This document shows positions 1 to 8,036 of a stretch of DNA of 23,635 bases, in pieces. Positions within the stretch are counted from its first letter, which is position 1, and each line of letters opens with the position of its first letter. Source of the stretch: a virus. The stretch lies in the IMG/VR virus record IMGVR_UViG_3300030104_005826, positions 1 to 23,635 of that record. One strand, 5' to 3'. Below the pieces are notes generated by a model. The model was not told where the DNA came from. It ran no database searches and worked only from the letters and a program-made list of their open reading frames with translations. A program made the position numbers and the translations under genes.

Positions 1-114
1 ACAACTTCGTAAATGATTATCAGGACGCATTAAAGATTCAATAAAGATAGCACGAGCTCTATCCCATTTCTCATAAGATGTTAATTTTTCATCAAGTGTT
101 TTCTGGTCTTTCAT
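1..114 (-). CDS. Partial small protein, C-terminus beyond the left edge
   Basis: An open frame starts with ATG at 114 and stays open to the left edge, giving 38 codons. The visible N-terminus (MKDQKTLDEKLTSYEKWDRA) is charged and looks helical, ending near RPDNHLRSC. It overlaps the 3' end of the upstream 61-aa gene by 23 nt, which fits the dense small-gene packing here. No clear Shine-Dalgarno precedes it and I recognise no family. The composition looks like a real soluble protein rather than a shadow frame, but the evidence is only the open frame and its position. Confidence 0.5.
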   Translation of the reverse strand, partial: MKDQKTLDEKLTSYEKWDRARAIFIESLMRPDNHLRSC

Positions 115-277
115 GTAAATCACATTGTGGGGTTCCTTGAATTAGTATTTCAACTATTTCTATTTTAGCTTCAGAGGACAAATTCCTATCAGATTTAACA
201 GTCTCTATAATACCCTGAATATCAGAGCATTCCATAAGTCCAGCGACAAGAACTGCAATCATTGACGTAACATCCAT
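92..277 (-). CDS. Small hypothetical protein, 61 aa
   Basis: A 61-residue protein starting MDVTSMIAVLVAGLMECSDI. The first ~18 residues are hydrophobic and could be a short amphipathic or membrane-associated helix; the rest is acidic and helical (IETVKSDRNLSSEAKIEIVE). It starts 8 nt after the stop of the 64-aa gene, with a weak AGGT-type ribosome site between them, so the two are probably co-translated. It overlaps the next gene by 23 nt. No family is recognised. Its position after the tail-fibre terminator places it in a run of tiny accessory genes typical of T4-like phages. Confidence 0.55.
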   Translation of the reverse strand: MDVTSMIAVLVAGLMECSDIQGIIETVKSDRNLSSEAKIEIVEILIQGTPQCDLHERPENT

Positions 278-285
278 TACTATAC

Positions 286-480
286 CTATTTAACAACTTC
301 CCAATGGTCATCACACGATTCATGCATTGAAAATTTATATCTACCTGAAATAGATGAAAGATATACTTTACCCTGCTGTCGTTTCTCTACACGACAAGAA
401 TGTAATAAATCCATCTCTTTAGAGAATCTCTCTTTTGCTTGAGAAGATTTTGGATTCACGCAAAGCATTTCAGTTTTCAT
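286..480 (-). CDS. Small basic hypothetical protein, 64 aa
   Basis: A 64-residue, lysine- and arginine-rich protein (MKTEMLCVNPKSSQAKERFS at the start, DDHWEVVK at the end). The C-terminal half (GKVYLSSISGRYKFSMHESC) could form a small beta sheet. Its ATG overlaps the TGA of the preceding 36-aa frame as ATGA (477-480), a typical sign of translational coupling, and the 61-aa gene follows after 8 nt. No signal peptide or membrane segment is seen and no family is recognised. Confidence 0.55.
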   Translation of the reverse strand: MKTEMLCVNPKSSQAKERFSKEMDLLHSCRVEKRQQGKVYLSSISGRYKFSMHESCDDHWEVVK

Positions 481-587
481 AAGAAATTAGTAATAACGAT
501 AGAAGAAAGACGAACACCCCAATTCATAAGAACCATAAAGGATGCTATAAAAACAAGTTTTTCAGATCCAGTTAATTGCATTTTCAT
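477..587 (-). CDS. 36-aa predicted membrane microprotein
   Basis: This short frame begins with ATG at 587 and ends with TGA at 477-479, coding for 36 residues: MKMQLTGSEK, then a hydrophobic stretch (LVFIASFMVLMNWGVRLSSI) and a short hydrophobic tail. One transmembrane helix is likely, with the basic N-terminus outside the helix. Support comes from the ATGA overlap with the following 64-aa gene and from its filling what would otherwise be a gap. A second in-frame ATG at 581 is an alternative start. There is no clear Shine-Dalgarno. Small membrane proteins of this kind are common in T4-like phages, but no function can be assigned. Confidence 0.5.
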   Translation of the reverse strand: MKMQLTGSEKLVFIASFMVLMNWGVRLSSIVITNFL

Positions 588-607
588 TAACGAACTACAG
601 ATAGTAT

Positions 608-635
608 AAACCCCCACACCGAAGTGCAGGGGTTT
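608..635 (-). terminator. Rho-independent terminator with UUCG tetraloop
   Basis: Read on the minus strand this is a 12-bp stem closed by C(UUCG)G and continuing into UUUAUA. In that strand two positions are G-U wobbles (616/627 and 615/628). Read on the plus strand the same positions become A-C mismatches, so the hairpin is perfect only for minus-strand transcripts. It lies 45 nt beyond the stop of the last tail-fibre gene (681) and likely ends the structural transcript. A second, weaker inverted repeat (CACTTA/TAAGTG) lies between the stop codon and this stem. Confidence 0.85.
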
Positions 636-680
636 TGTGTGCCACTTAGTTAAGTGTACTATATTTTATAAAAAAGGAGT

Positions 681-1661
681 CTACCATCCATTACCTGCAA
701 ATAAAGCAAAATTAAGAGCACCCCAATTAGCATCATCATGTGCAAGTCTTATACCCTGTAGGGTACCACTACTACCTGCCCCAACTGCTCCCCCTGACAT
801 CTGATATTGGCCCATCACTGTGTAGTTATAATTAATCGATATAGTTTGAGAATTAAAGAGTTGAAATACGTTGGGGGCACTATTATTAAAGAAAAGCACT
901 TCTCCTCTGTTCCATTTTTGACCGTTACCCAGCTCATGCCATTGACGGTTAGTTCTGAAATTTGCGACCTCAGTTGTACCACTCTGACTCATTTGCTGGT
1001 AATTATATCCCTCAGTTATCCAATTACCACCTATTTTTACCTCCAAACCTAGATCATCACTAGTATCCACTGATTCATGAGCGAATATTAATTTCCACCA
1101 TTTTTTATCTGTATGACTTGCAAAATCGGTAAAAACATCATAAGTAGTTCCTGCTACACCTGCTGCTACATCCACACTAGCCATTTTAATCCATGCACCA
1201 CCAGAATCTACCCATTGAGGAGCAGCAGCATTACCTTGACTAGTTAATACTTGACCTGATGTTCCATAGTTAGTACCACCGATACCAACTTGACCAGCAC
1301 TTGCTATGCGGAGTCTTTCTGACCCACCAGTATTTAATATTAAATTAGATGCAGCATTAATTCCAGTAGAAGCAGTTACAACACCAACAACATCAATACC
1401 ACCAGCAGTAACATCAATACCACCAGCATTAACATCAATACCACTTCTTGCAGTTATAAGTCCAACTGAGTCAATATTATTAACATCCTCATAAGTAAGA
1501 GTTCCCCCTACAGTGACATTCCCACTGAAGTTAGCACTTACAGCAGTTATAATTCCTGTTGATCCTAATTGAAAAGTGGTTCCACTTGCAGTAGTAACAT
1601 CCAATCCTGGACCTGTTATAATACCAATGGGTGCTAATAATTGTGCCTTCGTCTGACTCAT
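681..1661 (-). CDS. Tail-fibre-like virion structural protein, 326 aa
   Basis: Likely a trimeric fibre or baseplate-decorating protein. The N-terminal ~150 residues are beta-repetitive with many 'GIIT/GLIT/GVVT' turns, including the near-tandem heptads GIDVNAG and GIDVTAG (about residues 74-92). A linker follows that is typical of marine phage fibres (SGQVLTSQG...PQWVDSGG, about residues 135-155). The distal ~170 residues form a separate beta-rich head resembling the C-terminal half of the 358-aa protein at 13342. The gene has its own late-promoter motif directly upstream (1681-1688) and a terminator downstream, so it is probably a single-gene unit. The function is inferred from architecture; no enzymatic motif is visible. 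Confidence 0.8.
   Translation of the reverse strand: MSQTKAQLLAPIGIITGPGLDVTTASGTTFQLGSTGIITAVSANFSGNVTVGGTLTYEDVNNIDSVGLITARSGIDVNAGGIDVTAGGIDVVGVVTASTGINAASNLILNTGGSERLRIASAGQVGIGGTNYGTSGQVLTSQGNAAAPQWVDSGGAWIKMASVDVAAGVAGTTYDVFTDFASHTDKKWWKLIFAHESVDTSDDLGLEVKIGGNWITEGYNYQQMSQSGTTEVANFRTNRQWHELGNGQKWNRGEVLFFNNSAPNVFQLFNSQTISINYNYTVMGQYQMSGGAVGAGSSGTLQGIRLAHDDANWGALNFALFAGNGW
1391..1444 (-). repeat. 21-bp tandem repeat inside a fibre gene
   Basis: Units at 1391-1411 and 1412-1432 differ at one base, and a third partial copy (12 matching bases) begins at 1433. They encode successive GIDV-x-AG heptads of the 326-aa fibre protein. This is a coding micro-repeat that could change copy number by slippage or recombination. 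Confidence 0.85.
1398..1423. repeat. 26-bp dispersed direct repeat, copy 1
   Basis: Positions 1398-1423 are identical to 14257-14282 in the 358-aa fibre gene, in the same orientation and about 12.9 kb apart. It encodes part of the GIDV repeat in both proteins and is a candidate site for homologous exchange between fibre genes. Confidence 0.85.
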
Positions 1662-1680
1662 CGTATTTGTTACTTTCTTT

Positions 1681-1688
1681 TATTTATC
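1681..1688 (-). promoter_or_regulatory. T4-type late promoter motif GATAAATA
   Basis: This octamer matches the NATAAATA late motif of T4-like phages on the minus strand. It starts directly after the TAA of the 1057-aa gene and ends 19 nt before the ATG at 1661. A start site about 6 nt downstream would give a leader of only ~13 nt, A-rich and without a Shine-Dalgarno. Confidence 0.65.
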
Positions 1689-4600
1689 TTAGGCAATCGC
1701 TAAGTATATAAATTTACTTCCATTATCATTAACACCTGCAACAGCACCACCAGCAATACCAAATCCTGTAGAAGTTACTCCAATATAATCGTAATTAGTC
1801 TGTTGCATCATATCTTTATTCCAGAACCAATATGGATCATATAGACTACCTCCTGTTGAAGCATCAGGGAAAGTTCTTGCAGCTCCAGAAGTATTTTTAC
1901 CCCATATAATTCTAACGGCACCTTTTGCTCCATCCATAGAATTAGTGCTACCACCTTGAGCACCACCACCGCCACCAAAGTATCCATCATTAGTTGTTCC
2001 TGGAGACCAACTACCACCTGTTCCATTTCTACCACCACCAACATTATTATTAGGACCAGGTGGGGTCAATAGATTTGAAACTGATCCACCTCCACCACCA
2101 TTTCCATCACCACCACTACCAGAACCACCAGAACCAGAAGCACCTTCACCATATATTCCTACTCCACCACCAGCACCAGCTTCGTCATTACCACTATTAC
2201 CTGCTTCTCCACCACCTGCACCACCACCTTGACCATCAGCACCATTTGAAATACCATCTGCTTGACTAGATCCTTGATATCCACCACCACCTCCACTACC
2301 AGTATATCCACCAGCACCACCACCACCGCCTCCAGCATTACCAGAAGAATTCCATCCACCTCTTCCACCAGTTCCAATACCTGCATTATCAGTGTTAGCA
2401 GAGCAAGTTCCTCCTATTCCAGGTGCATTAGATGGTGATTTTATTGCACCTCCACCACCATAGGCCATATAAGTCTCAGAACCTACTGTAAATGTACTAT
2501 TTCCTCCATCACCACCACTACCAGTACTACCCTGTCCACCAGTTCCATGACTTCCTCCAACACCTACTGTTACATTATAAGTTGTTCCAGGAACTATTGT
2601 AATACTATTTTTATATGCTAATGCACCACCACCTCCACCTAATCCACCTGCACCTATACAAGCACCACCACCGCCACCAACAAGAACTACACTACACTCT
2701 GTTACTCCTGCAGGAGCAGTCCATGTATAATTTCCAGGACTAACCCATGCTTGTTCACCAGTTCCTACAGGTGAAGCAGATAATCCTTGATTATTATCCC
2801 ATATATAGAAACTATCTGTTGTATTGGCATTCTTAATCATAATAAATCGTGGAGATGATGGAAATCCACAATCTACCTCTATATCTTGATTTGTACCAGT
2901 ATAAATTCCCACCTTACATATTCCCTTTATAGAAGAGAACATAAATCCCCTAAATCCTTGACCTGCGTAAGGAGAACCATTTGAAACACCTGGACCTGTG
3001 AATAATTCAGTCGCAGTTGGTTCAGTATTATTCCACCAAGTTTGAGGTGCAAAAGCAGTAGCAGGAGATGTTGGTCCTTCTCCAAGTTCACAACCCATAG
3101 TAGCACCTATACCAGCATGATAAATTTTCCATTTAGTATAATCCCCAGTTGTTCCCCTCAAAGGTTTAATCACCGCAAATTCAGGTTTTACACCCAGACT
3201 ATGCCTAACAGTTTGTATACCAACATTATTATAATTCCATGCAATAGTATCAAAAAATCCTCTAGCCTTTCTAAAAAGATACATTCCAGTATTAGCATCC
3301 GTAATATATGGGCTAGCACTATTCACAATATATCCTTTCTCTATAATTCCAATATCATAATTAGATCCAGATATAGGATCCTCAGTAGCTCCACCCCATG
3401 TATTACTAAATAATGCACTATATTTTTGATTATCCTGAATTCCACTGCCACTTTGGTCGCCAAAAGTTTTAAATTGAACCCAAGGTGCTCGTGTTGTAGC
3501 ATTAAACAGATCACGTCTCAACCAAGCCATGTCTGGAGTAAATCCAGGTTGTTCTCTTGGTGTCCGATTTATACCTGATCCCTTTAATGCTTGGAAGAAA
3601 CAAGTTCCACCTATACCCGAACGTTGAACATTATCTTGAATTGGTGTTCTTTGAGGTTTTCTTACAGCAATCCAAATAAATTCATCTCCTTCACCCATTC
3701 CTGAACCTGTTCCACTTTCAATCCAAAATCCATTAGATTCATTACTTATCCTCATCCAAGAAGTTTGTGCTGCTTGACTAGTTGTATTAAAGAAAGGACT
3801 TCTACCCCTACCACCAGTATTACTATTATTATAATAACCATCAAACCAACCTGATGATGTATTAATCAAACGCCAATAATCATTTTCAGTTTTATTTCTA
3901 ACTAATACAAATTCAGGTTCAAATCCACATTCATTAAATGCATCAGCAGCAAATCTATCAGCCCTAACAACACCTACTCCACAAGCAATTGCATCCTCTG
4001 TACCATCATCACCGAATCCACCACTTCCCTTATCAGCAAAGAAATAACCAATGAATGGAGCTCCATTATAATTAACATATTGTGTCGCAGTATCAGGAGA
4101 ACCACGCAATAAAACAGACTTAGTTCCATTAGGCTTTATTACATACTCACCATTTCCCACACTTTTCCTAGCCTGAGAATCCATTAAACCATAATACCAA
4201 AACTGCCAAGGAGTAGTCGGATCAGAATATTTGTGATAACAAGACCAATCATCATTAGCATTAAGTCTCTTGACCAAAATAAAACCAGGTTCACAGTCTA
4301 AATCGTGAAAAATTTCATGACCCTCTGTTCCGTTTCCTGTCCATGTCTGAACATCAAAAAATTTCTTTTTCTTCTTAAATTGAACCGATAGATTCAAATC
4401 TAACTGATTATCATTTCCAACACTCTGTTTTGCAAAATCTGTAGAATGAACCACATATCCATCATTATGCGTCTCAAAGTCAACTGCAGCACCATTACCA
4501 CCACCAGCATCTAAAGTAACATTACTAATAGCTGCAAGTTGTGGATTATTGTTTAAAATAATCTGCTCACTACCAATACCAATAGTCTGACCATTAGCAA

Positions 4601-4862
4601 CTATCTGTTTTGATGGAGTTAATTTAGTAACAACCTGATAGTCACTAGTATCACCTGTAAATTTATGCCATATCACTCCTTCGTCTTCAGATTGTGATAA
4701 GTCAACATATGTTGTTACTTTTTGTGCACCACTATTAGTACCTGGTCGTGTATACGTCTGTACATCAAAATAATCCTCTACATAGTTCGCCTCAATAGGA
4801 ACTGCAGGAGTTTTCCCAGTAGAAAAAGCTTTTATTGTAGCAATTCGTCCGTGTACAGGCAT
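1689..4862 (-). CDS. Large tail-fibre/adhesin with nested polyglycine module, 1057 aa
   Basis: Probable distal tail fibre or receptor-binding protein. The N-terminus (MPVHGRIATIKAFSTGKT) is shared with the 772-aa protein. Five beta-rich repeats follow, at about residues 168-275, 290-401, 413-531, 535-642 and 648-1057. The units have the pattern FFD-x-QxxTGNG, HDL..PGF-I-VK, W..YH, and a closing aromatic strand. Repeat 5 is interrupted at about residues 699-1000 by a glycine-rich domain that opens with SPGNYTWTAPAGV, runs through many GGGGG clusters and closes with GAVRIIWG. The repeat then resumes (FWNKDMMQQ...YDYIGVTSTGFGI). Polyglycine domains of this type act as receptor-binding tips in phage adhesins, for example S16 gp38. 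A variant late motif lies upstream. Function is inferred from domain architecture. Confidence 0.8.
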   Translation of the reverse strand: MPVHGRIATIKAFSTGKTPAVPIEANYVEDYFDVQTYTRPGTNSGAQKVTTYVDLSQSEDEGVIWHKFTGDTSDYQVVTKLTPSKQIVANGQTIGIGSEQIILNNNPQLAAISNVTLDAGGGNGAAVDFETHNDGYVVHSTDFAKQSVGNDNQLDLNLSVQFKKKKKFFDVQTWTGNGTEGHEIFHDLDCEPGFILVKRLNANDDWSCYHKYSDPTTPWQFWYYGLMDSQARKSVGNGEYVIKPNGTKSVLLRGSPDTATQYVNYNGAPFIGYFFADKGSGGFGDDGTEDAIACGVGVVRADRFAADAFNECGFEPEFVLVRNKTENDYWRLINTSSGWFDGYYNNSNTGGRGRSPFFNTTSQAAQTSWMRISNESNGFWIESGTGSGMGEGDEFIWIAVRKPQRTPIQDNVQRSGIGGTCFFQALKGSGINRTPREQPGFTPDMAWLRRDLFNATTRAPWVQFKTFGDQSGSGIQDNQKYSALFSNTWGGATEDPISGSNYDIGIIEKGYIVNSASPYITDANTGMYLFRKARGFFDTIAWNYNNVGIQTVRHSLGVKPEFAVIKPLRGTTGDYTKWKIYHAGIGATMGCELGEGPTSPATAFAPQTWWNNTEPTATELFTGPGVSNGSPYAGQGFRGFMFSSIKGICKVGIYTGTNQDIEVDCGFPSSPRFIMIKNANTTDSFYIWDNNQGLSASPVGTGEQAWVSPGNYTWTAPAGVTECSVVLVGGGGGACIGAGGLGGGGGALAYKNSITIVPGTTYNVTVGVGGSHGTGGQGSTGSGGDGGNSTFTVGSETYMAYGGGGAIKSPSNAPGIGGTCSANTDNAGIGTGGRGGWNSSGNAGGGGGGAGGYTGSGGGGGYQGSSQADGISNGADGQGGGAGGGEAGNSGNDEAGAGGGVGIYGEGASGSGGSGSGGDGNGGGGGSVSNLLTPPGPNNNVGGGRNGTGGSWSPGTTNDGYFGGGGGAQGGSTNSMDGAKGAVRIIWGKNTSGAARTFPDASTGGSLYDPYWFWNKDMMQQTNYDYIGVTSTGFGIAGGAVAGVNDNGSKFIYLAIA

Positions 4863-4877
4863 GAGATATTTTTTAGA

Positions 4878-4885
4878 TATTTAGG
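4878..4885 (-). promoter_or_regulatory. Variant late promoter motif CCTAAATA
   Basis: Seen on the minus strand 15 nt before the ATG at 4862. It matches six of eight bases of TATAAATA. The same variant sits at the same distance before the gene at 13299, which makes chance less likely in this AT-rich sequence. Confidence is moderate because the two 5' bases deviate. Confidence 0.45.
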
Positions 4886-4890
4886 ATAAA

Positions 4891-7209
4891 TTAGTCAGTA
4901 CTGGAAAGAACCCAGTAAACGTATTCAGCACCAGAAACATTAACAGGATTAGCAGCAGTATTAGTAATCCTTAGACCACTAATGTGACCACTATTTGGAT
5001 TACCAGTACTGGTAAGTGAATTAATATAAGTTGTATTACCAAGATTGTATTGGTCACCAGTTTGATTCAATCTCATAAATTGAGTTCCACCAGAAGTTGG
5101 AATAGTTCCACCACTAAAAGCTTTATCCCACATATACCAATCACCTGTACTTCCAGCATCAGCCCTTTTAATTAAAACGCAACCTAATCCACCACTGGAA
5201 TTACCAGTAGTAAATCCCATCTCAATATCAATTTGATTTCCTGTACCAGTATAACTACCAATCTTACTCCAACCAGGATATTCTGCGAAGAAATAAGCAA
5301 CATATTGCCATGAATTTTGATTCCACCTGTAACTGTTGCCATACGTAGGGTCTGGTCCTACAACAATTTTCTCATGATCAACTGATACAAGTACACCCGA
5401 TTCATTAGCATAATTCTGTTTTCCTTCGGTAGTATTAAGCCTTAACTGCTTATCCACTCCCAAAGATTTATGATATACTGCCCAATTTTCATTACCATCA
5501 TAAGACTTACACCAAATCATCGAAGGCTCAAATTCAAGGGCATGGTAAATATTTCGATCACTTGTATTATCCCCAACCCACTGTTGCATATCAAAAAACT
5601 TCCTATGTTGATGAAGTGTCATAGTCCACACCCAACCACTTGTCATATCACTACCACCCCCTAGTTCACCAATTCCGTCTGTTGCATTTGCATTAGGATT
5701 ACCAGCCATATTATACCAACTGATCGCATCATTGGGAGATCTAAACATCCAGGTACCATTATTAAAAGACCACAGATTTGAATTACTTGTAGAATTCCAT
5801 CTCAGATATCTCTTCCAATCAAAACGACCAACCATAAATGTGATACCACTACTATTACCAGATCCACTAGTACCTGAAACTCTCTTACTAATTACAAAAT
5901 CTAATGTTCTACTATAACCATTAGCAATTTCCGAACCTGCACCAGGATTATTAAGCAACGATGAGGTAAAAACATTTTTAATTCTTGGAGTTCCTTCAGG
6001 CCCTACTCCAGTTATAGTTGCATTTCTATATGCAGAATCCCCAACTACCATAAACACTGCAGTTTGTTTTAGCTTCCATCCTTGTGCAAATCCTTTTGCA
6101 GTTCTATACCCTATATCACCATAAGCAGTATTATTATCACTATCAGATTGCTTTTTTTCCTCTGTAAAATTACTTGGAAATACCCACCACGGACTTTGAT
6201 TATGGAAACTCAACCCCCTCAACTTATCACTTACTCTCCAAGAATTTGCCATCTTTGCATTAGTACTAGAACCACTCTCCAGTTGGTCACAAAGCTTTGT
6301 CATTAAAAATTGTGCTGGCATTCCACAATCCAATTCAGGATACCAAGTTGAATTAGATGCACTTGAACAATAACCACAAAATATTAATGGTTTATTTCCC
6401 TCTTCACCAAATATACAATCTTCTGCTGCTTCATTATGACCCCACATATACACATTATAGGTAATACCATTAACATTTAAATTATTTCCAACAGTAAAGT
6501 GAGTTGCATTTGGTCCGCCATTAGAGATAGGAAAAAAACCATTATCAGTTGCTATACCATAATCTTGGTTTAATCTGGTCCACCTATGTTCAGGATTGTA
6601 ATTATTATATCCTCTATGCCATGTAGCAAACTGATGCCAAGAATCATTCCCTGTTCCAGTATCACTCTGACATTTGACAACGATCATTCCAGGAGTACAT
6701 CCCAAATCGTGAGCGATCTCCGTAGTACCTGCATTATCAGCACCTCCTTCATATGAAAATAAAGTAAAGAATTTTTCCTGTTTTGCAAAGGTATATGATA
6801 TATAATTTTTAGTTGAAGCATTCAGATCAACATTAGTTCCAATAGTATATCCATCAGTATTAAATGATATTAAAGTGGTAGCATCAGCAGTGGGATAATC
6901 AGGACCACCACCAGGTTCATCTTGATCATTACAAAGAATGGACTTACCAACACCCATCAAAGTATCCATCCATCGCAAACCTTGATTTCCACCTGACGCA
7001 ACAGCACCAACTTGCTTTGTCCAAATTAATCCACCCTTATTCTCAAGATCTATCTGATTATATATTTGTTTATTACTTCCTTGCCCCTCGTAATATTGCT
7101 GTGCAAAGACATCTTCCTGATAAACAGGATTAGATTCTTTTACAGGAACCCTTTTAGTTTTACCAGTCGCAAAAGAACTAGGCGTTGTTACACGAGAATG
7201 AACAGGCAT
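4891..7209 (-). CDS. Large tail-fibre-like protein with five repeats, 772 aa
   Basis: A paralogue of the 1057- and 893-aa proteins. Its N-terminus (MPVHSRVTTPSSFATGKTKR) is followed by the shared head pattern ending in VDL/IDL...GGLIWTK (about residues 30-66). Five beta-rich repeats of 100-130 residues then run to the end, carrying signatures such as EIAHDLGCTPGMIVVK, HALEFEPSMIWCKSYDG and SKIGSYTGTGNQIDIEMGF. It lacks the polyglycine and LamG-like insertions of its paralogues, so it shows the bare scaffold. It starts 11 nt after the stop of the 254-aa gene with an AAGGT ribosome site, so the two form a unit. It is likely a trimeric virion appendage; no enzyme motif is seen. Confidence 0.8.
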   Translation of the reverse strand: MPVHSRVTTPSSFATGKTKRVPVKESNPVYQEDVFAQQYYEGQGSNKQIYNQIDLENKGGLIWTKQVGAVASGGNQGLRWMDTLMGVGKSILCNDQDEPGGGPDYPTADATTLISFNTDGYTIGTNVDLNASTKNYISYTFAKQEKFFTLFSYEGGADNAGTTEIAHDLGCTPGMIVVKCQSDTGTGNDSWHQFATWHRGYNNYNPEHRWTRLNQDYGIATDNGFFPISNGGPNATHFTVGNNLNVNGITYNVYMWGHNEAAEDCIFGEEGNKPLIFCGYCSSASNSTWYPELDCGMPAQFLMTKLCDQLESGSSTNAKMANSWRVSDKLRGLSFHNQSPWWVFPSNFTEEKKQSDSDNNTAYGDIGYRTAKGFAQGWKLKQTAVFMVVGDSAYRNATITGVGPEGTPRIKNVFTSSLLNNPGAGSEIANGYSRTLDFVISKRVSGTSGSGNSSGITFMVGRFDWKRYLRWNSTSNSNLWSFNNGTWMFRSPNDAISWYNMAGNPNANATDGIGELGGGSDMTSGWVWTMTLHQHRKFFDMQQWVGDNTSDRNIYHALEFEPSMIWCKSYDGNENWAVYHKSLGVDKQLRLNTTEGKQNYANESGVLVSVDHEKIVVGPDPTYGNSYRWNQNSWQYVAYFFAEYPGWSKIGSYTGTGNQIDIEMGFTTGNSSGGLGCVLIKRADAGSTGDWYMWDKAFSGGTIPTSGGTQFMRLNQTGDQYNLGNTTYINSLTSTGNPNSGHISGLRITNTAANPVNVSGAEYVYWVLSSTD

Positions 7210-7220
7210 ATAATTTTACC

Positions 7221-7985
7221 TTAATAATAAGCACCACTAACTACACCCAATAAGGTATAATTGTCGCATGTACTTGCTGAACCTACTGTATTGATTCCCG
7301 TAAATGATTGTATATAATATCCATGTGATGTTGTAAGTCCATTCACAGCAGCAGTAAATGAACCACCTGCCCACTGAATAGTCTTTGATACTCCATTAAG
7401 ATTAACTGCTGTTACAGTATGTGCAAGACCTGCATTTCCATTAATAATTGCACAGAATGTAAGAGTAGAATTATCAAAATCACTGGTTGTTGGAATACCA
7501 GTAACACTTAAAGTTATAGGTCCAGTTGAACTCGTACATATAGCAATATTACTACTATTTCCTGCATAAGTTAAAGTTGCGGTATTACCTGCAAATAAGG
7601 TACTCTTCTCCGAAACTGTGAATACTCTGGTTTCATCAGTTGAAAGAGGTATATTAAAATCAAATCCTTTCTTTGTATTATCATATAATAAAGTCTTATT
7701 TCCGTCATTACCACCATAAACCACAAGACCTGCATCAGCAGCAGTCGTATTCGATGCGGTTGAGGTTGATGCTACACCAACTGTCTTATCAGCAACATCA
7801 AGTTTTTCTGTATTAATAATCGTTTCTGTTCCCTGAACTGTCAAGTTACCAGGAATCAAAATAGTATCAGTCGTACTACCAAGTGTGGTAGCAGTAAGAA
7901 CTCCACTAATGTTTACGCCATTAGGGAAGGTTGGAGCACCCGTTCCCAATCTATCGACATAATTATCTGATCTAACTTTAGACAT
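7221..7985 (-). CDS. Tail-fibre-like structural protein, 254 aa
   Basis: The N-terminus (MSKVRSDNYVDRLGTGAPTF, then PNGVNISGVLTATTL) is the anchor pattern shared with the 277-, 570- and 358-aa proteins. A beta segment follows (LTVQGTETIINTEKLDVADK, about residues 48-67) that is nearly the same in the 277-aa protein. The C-terminal ~110 residues end with a pattern frequent in marine phage fibres (SFTGINTVGSAST...NYTLLGVV). A late-promoter motif lies 36 nt upstream, and the 772-aa gene follows after 11 nt. The repeated pairing of a small anchor protein with a large repeat protein suggests they assemble together. The role is inferred as virion structural. Confidence 0.8.
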   Translation of the reverse strand: MSKVRSDNYVDRLGTGAPTFPNGVNISGVLTATTLGSTTDTILIPGNLTVQGTETIINTEKLDVADKTVGVASTSTASNTTAADAGLVVYGGNDGNKTLLYDNTKKGFDFNIPLSTDETRVFTVSEKSTLFAGNTATLTYAGNSSNIAICTSSTGPITLSVTGIPTTSDFDNSTLTFCAIINGNAGLAHTVTAVNLNGVSKTIQWAGGSFTAAVNGLTTSHGYYIQSFTGINTVGSASTCDNYTLLGVVSGAYY

Positions 7986-8021
7986 TTGGGTTCACTCTCC
8001 CCCGACTATTATTTCTTTATT

Positions 8022-8029
8022 TATTTATG
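8022..8029 (-). promoter_or_regulatory. Late promoter motif CATAAATA (overlapping AATAAATA)
   Basis: On the minus strand two overlapping NATAAATA octamers (8022-8029 and 8018-8025) precede the 254-aa gene. They are followed by a G-rich element (GGGGGAG, 7997-8003) about 11 nt from the ATG at 7985, which could serve as a ribosome-binding site. This is the only fibre unit here with both a late motif and an evident purine-rich leader. Confidence 0.6.
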
Positions 8030-8036
8030 CAATCAA

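Noticed and set aside
661-670. TATAAAATAT on the minus strand as a late promoter for the small genes
   Set aside because: It deviates from NATAAATA by an insertion and lies upstream of the strong terminator, so its transcripts would be stopped before the small genes.
1391-1444. CRISPR-like repeat
   Set aside because: The 21-bp units are contiguous without spacers and encode protein heptads in frame.
2060-2386. His-rich plus-strand and Val-rich minus-strand open frames
   Set aside because: They are shadow frames of the GGN-rich polyglycine coding stretch of the 1057-aa fibre gene; the composition is explained by the repeat codons.
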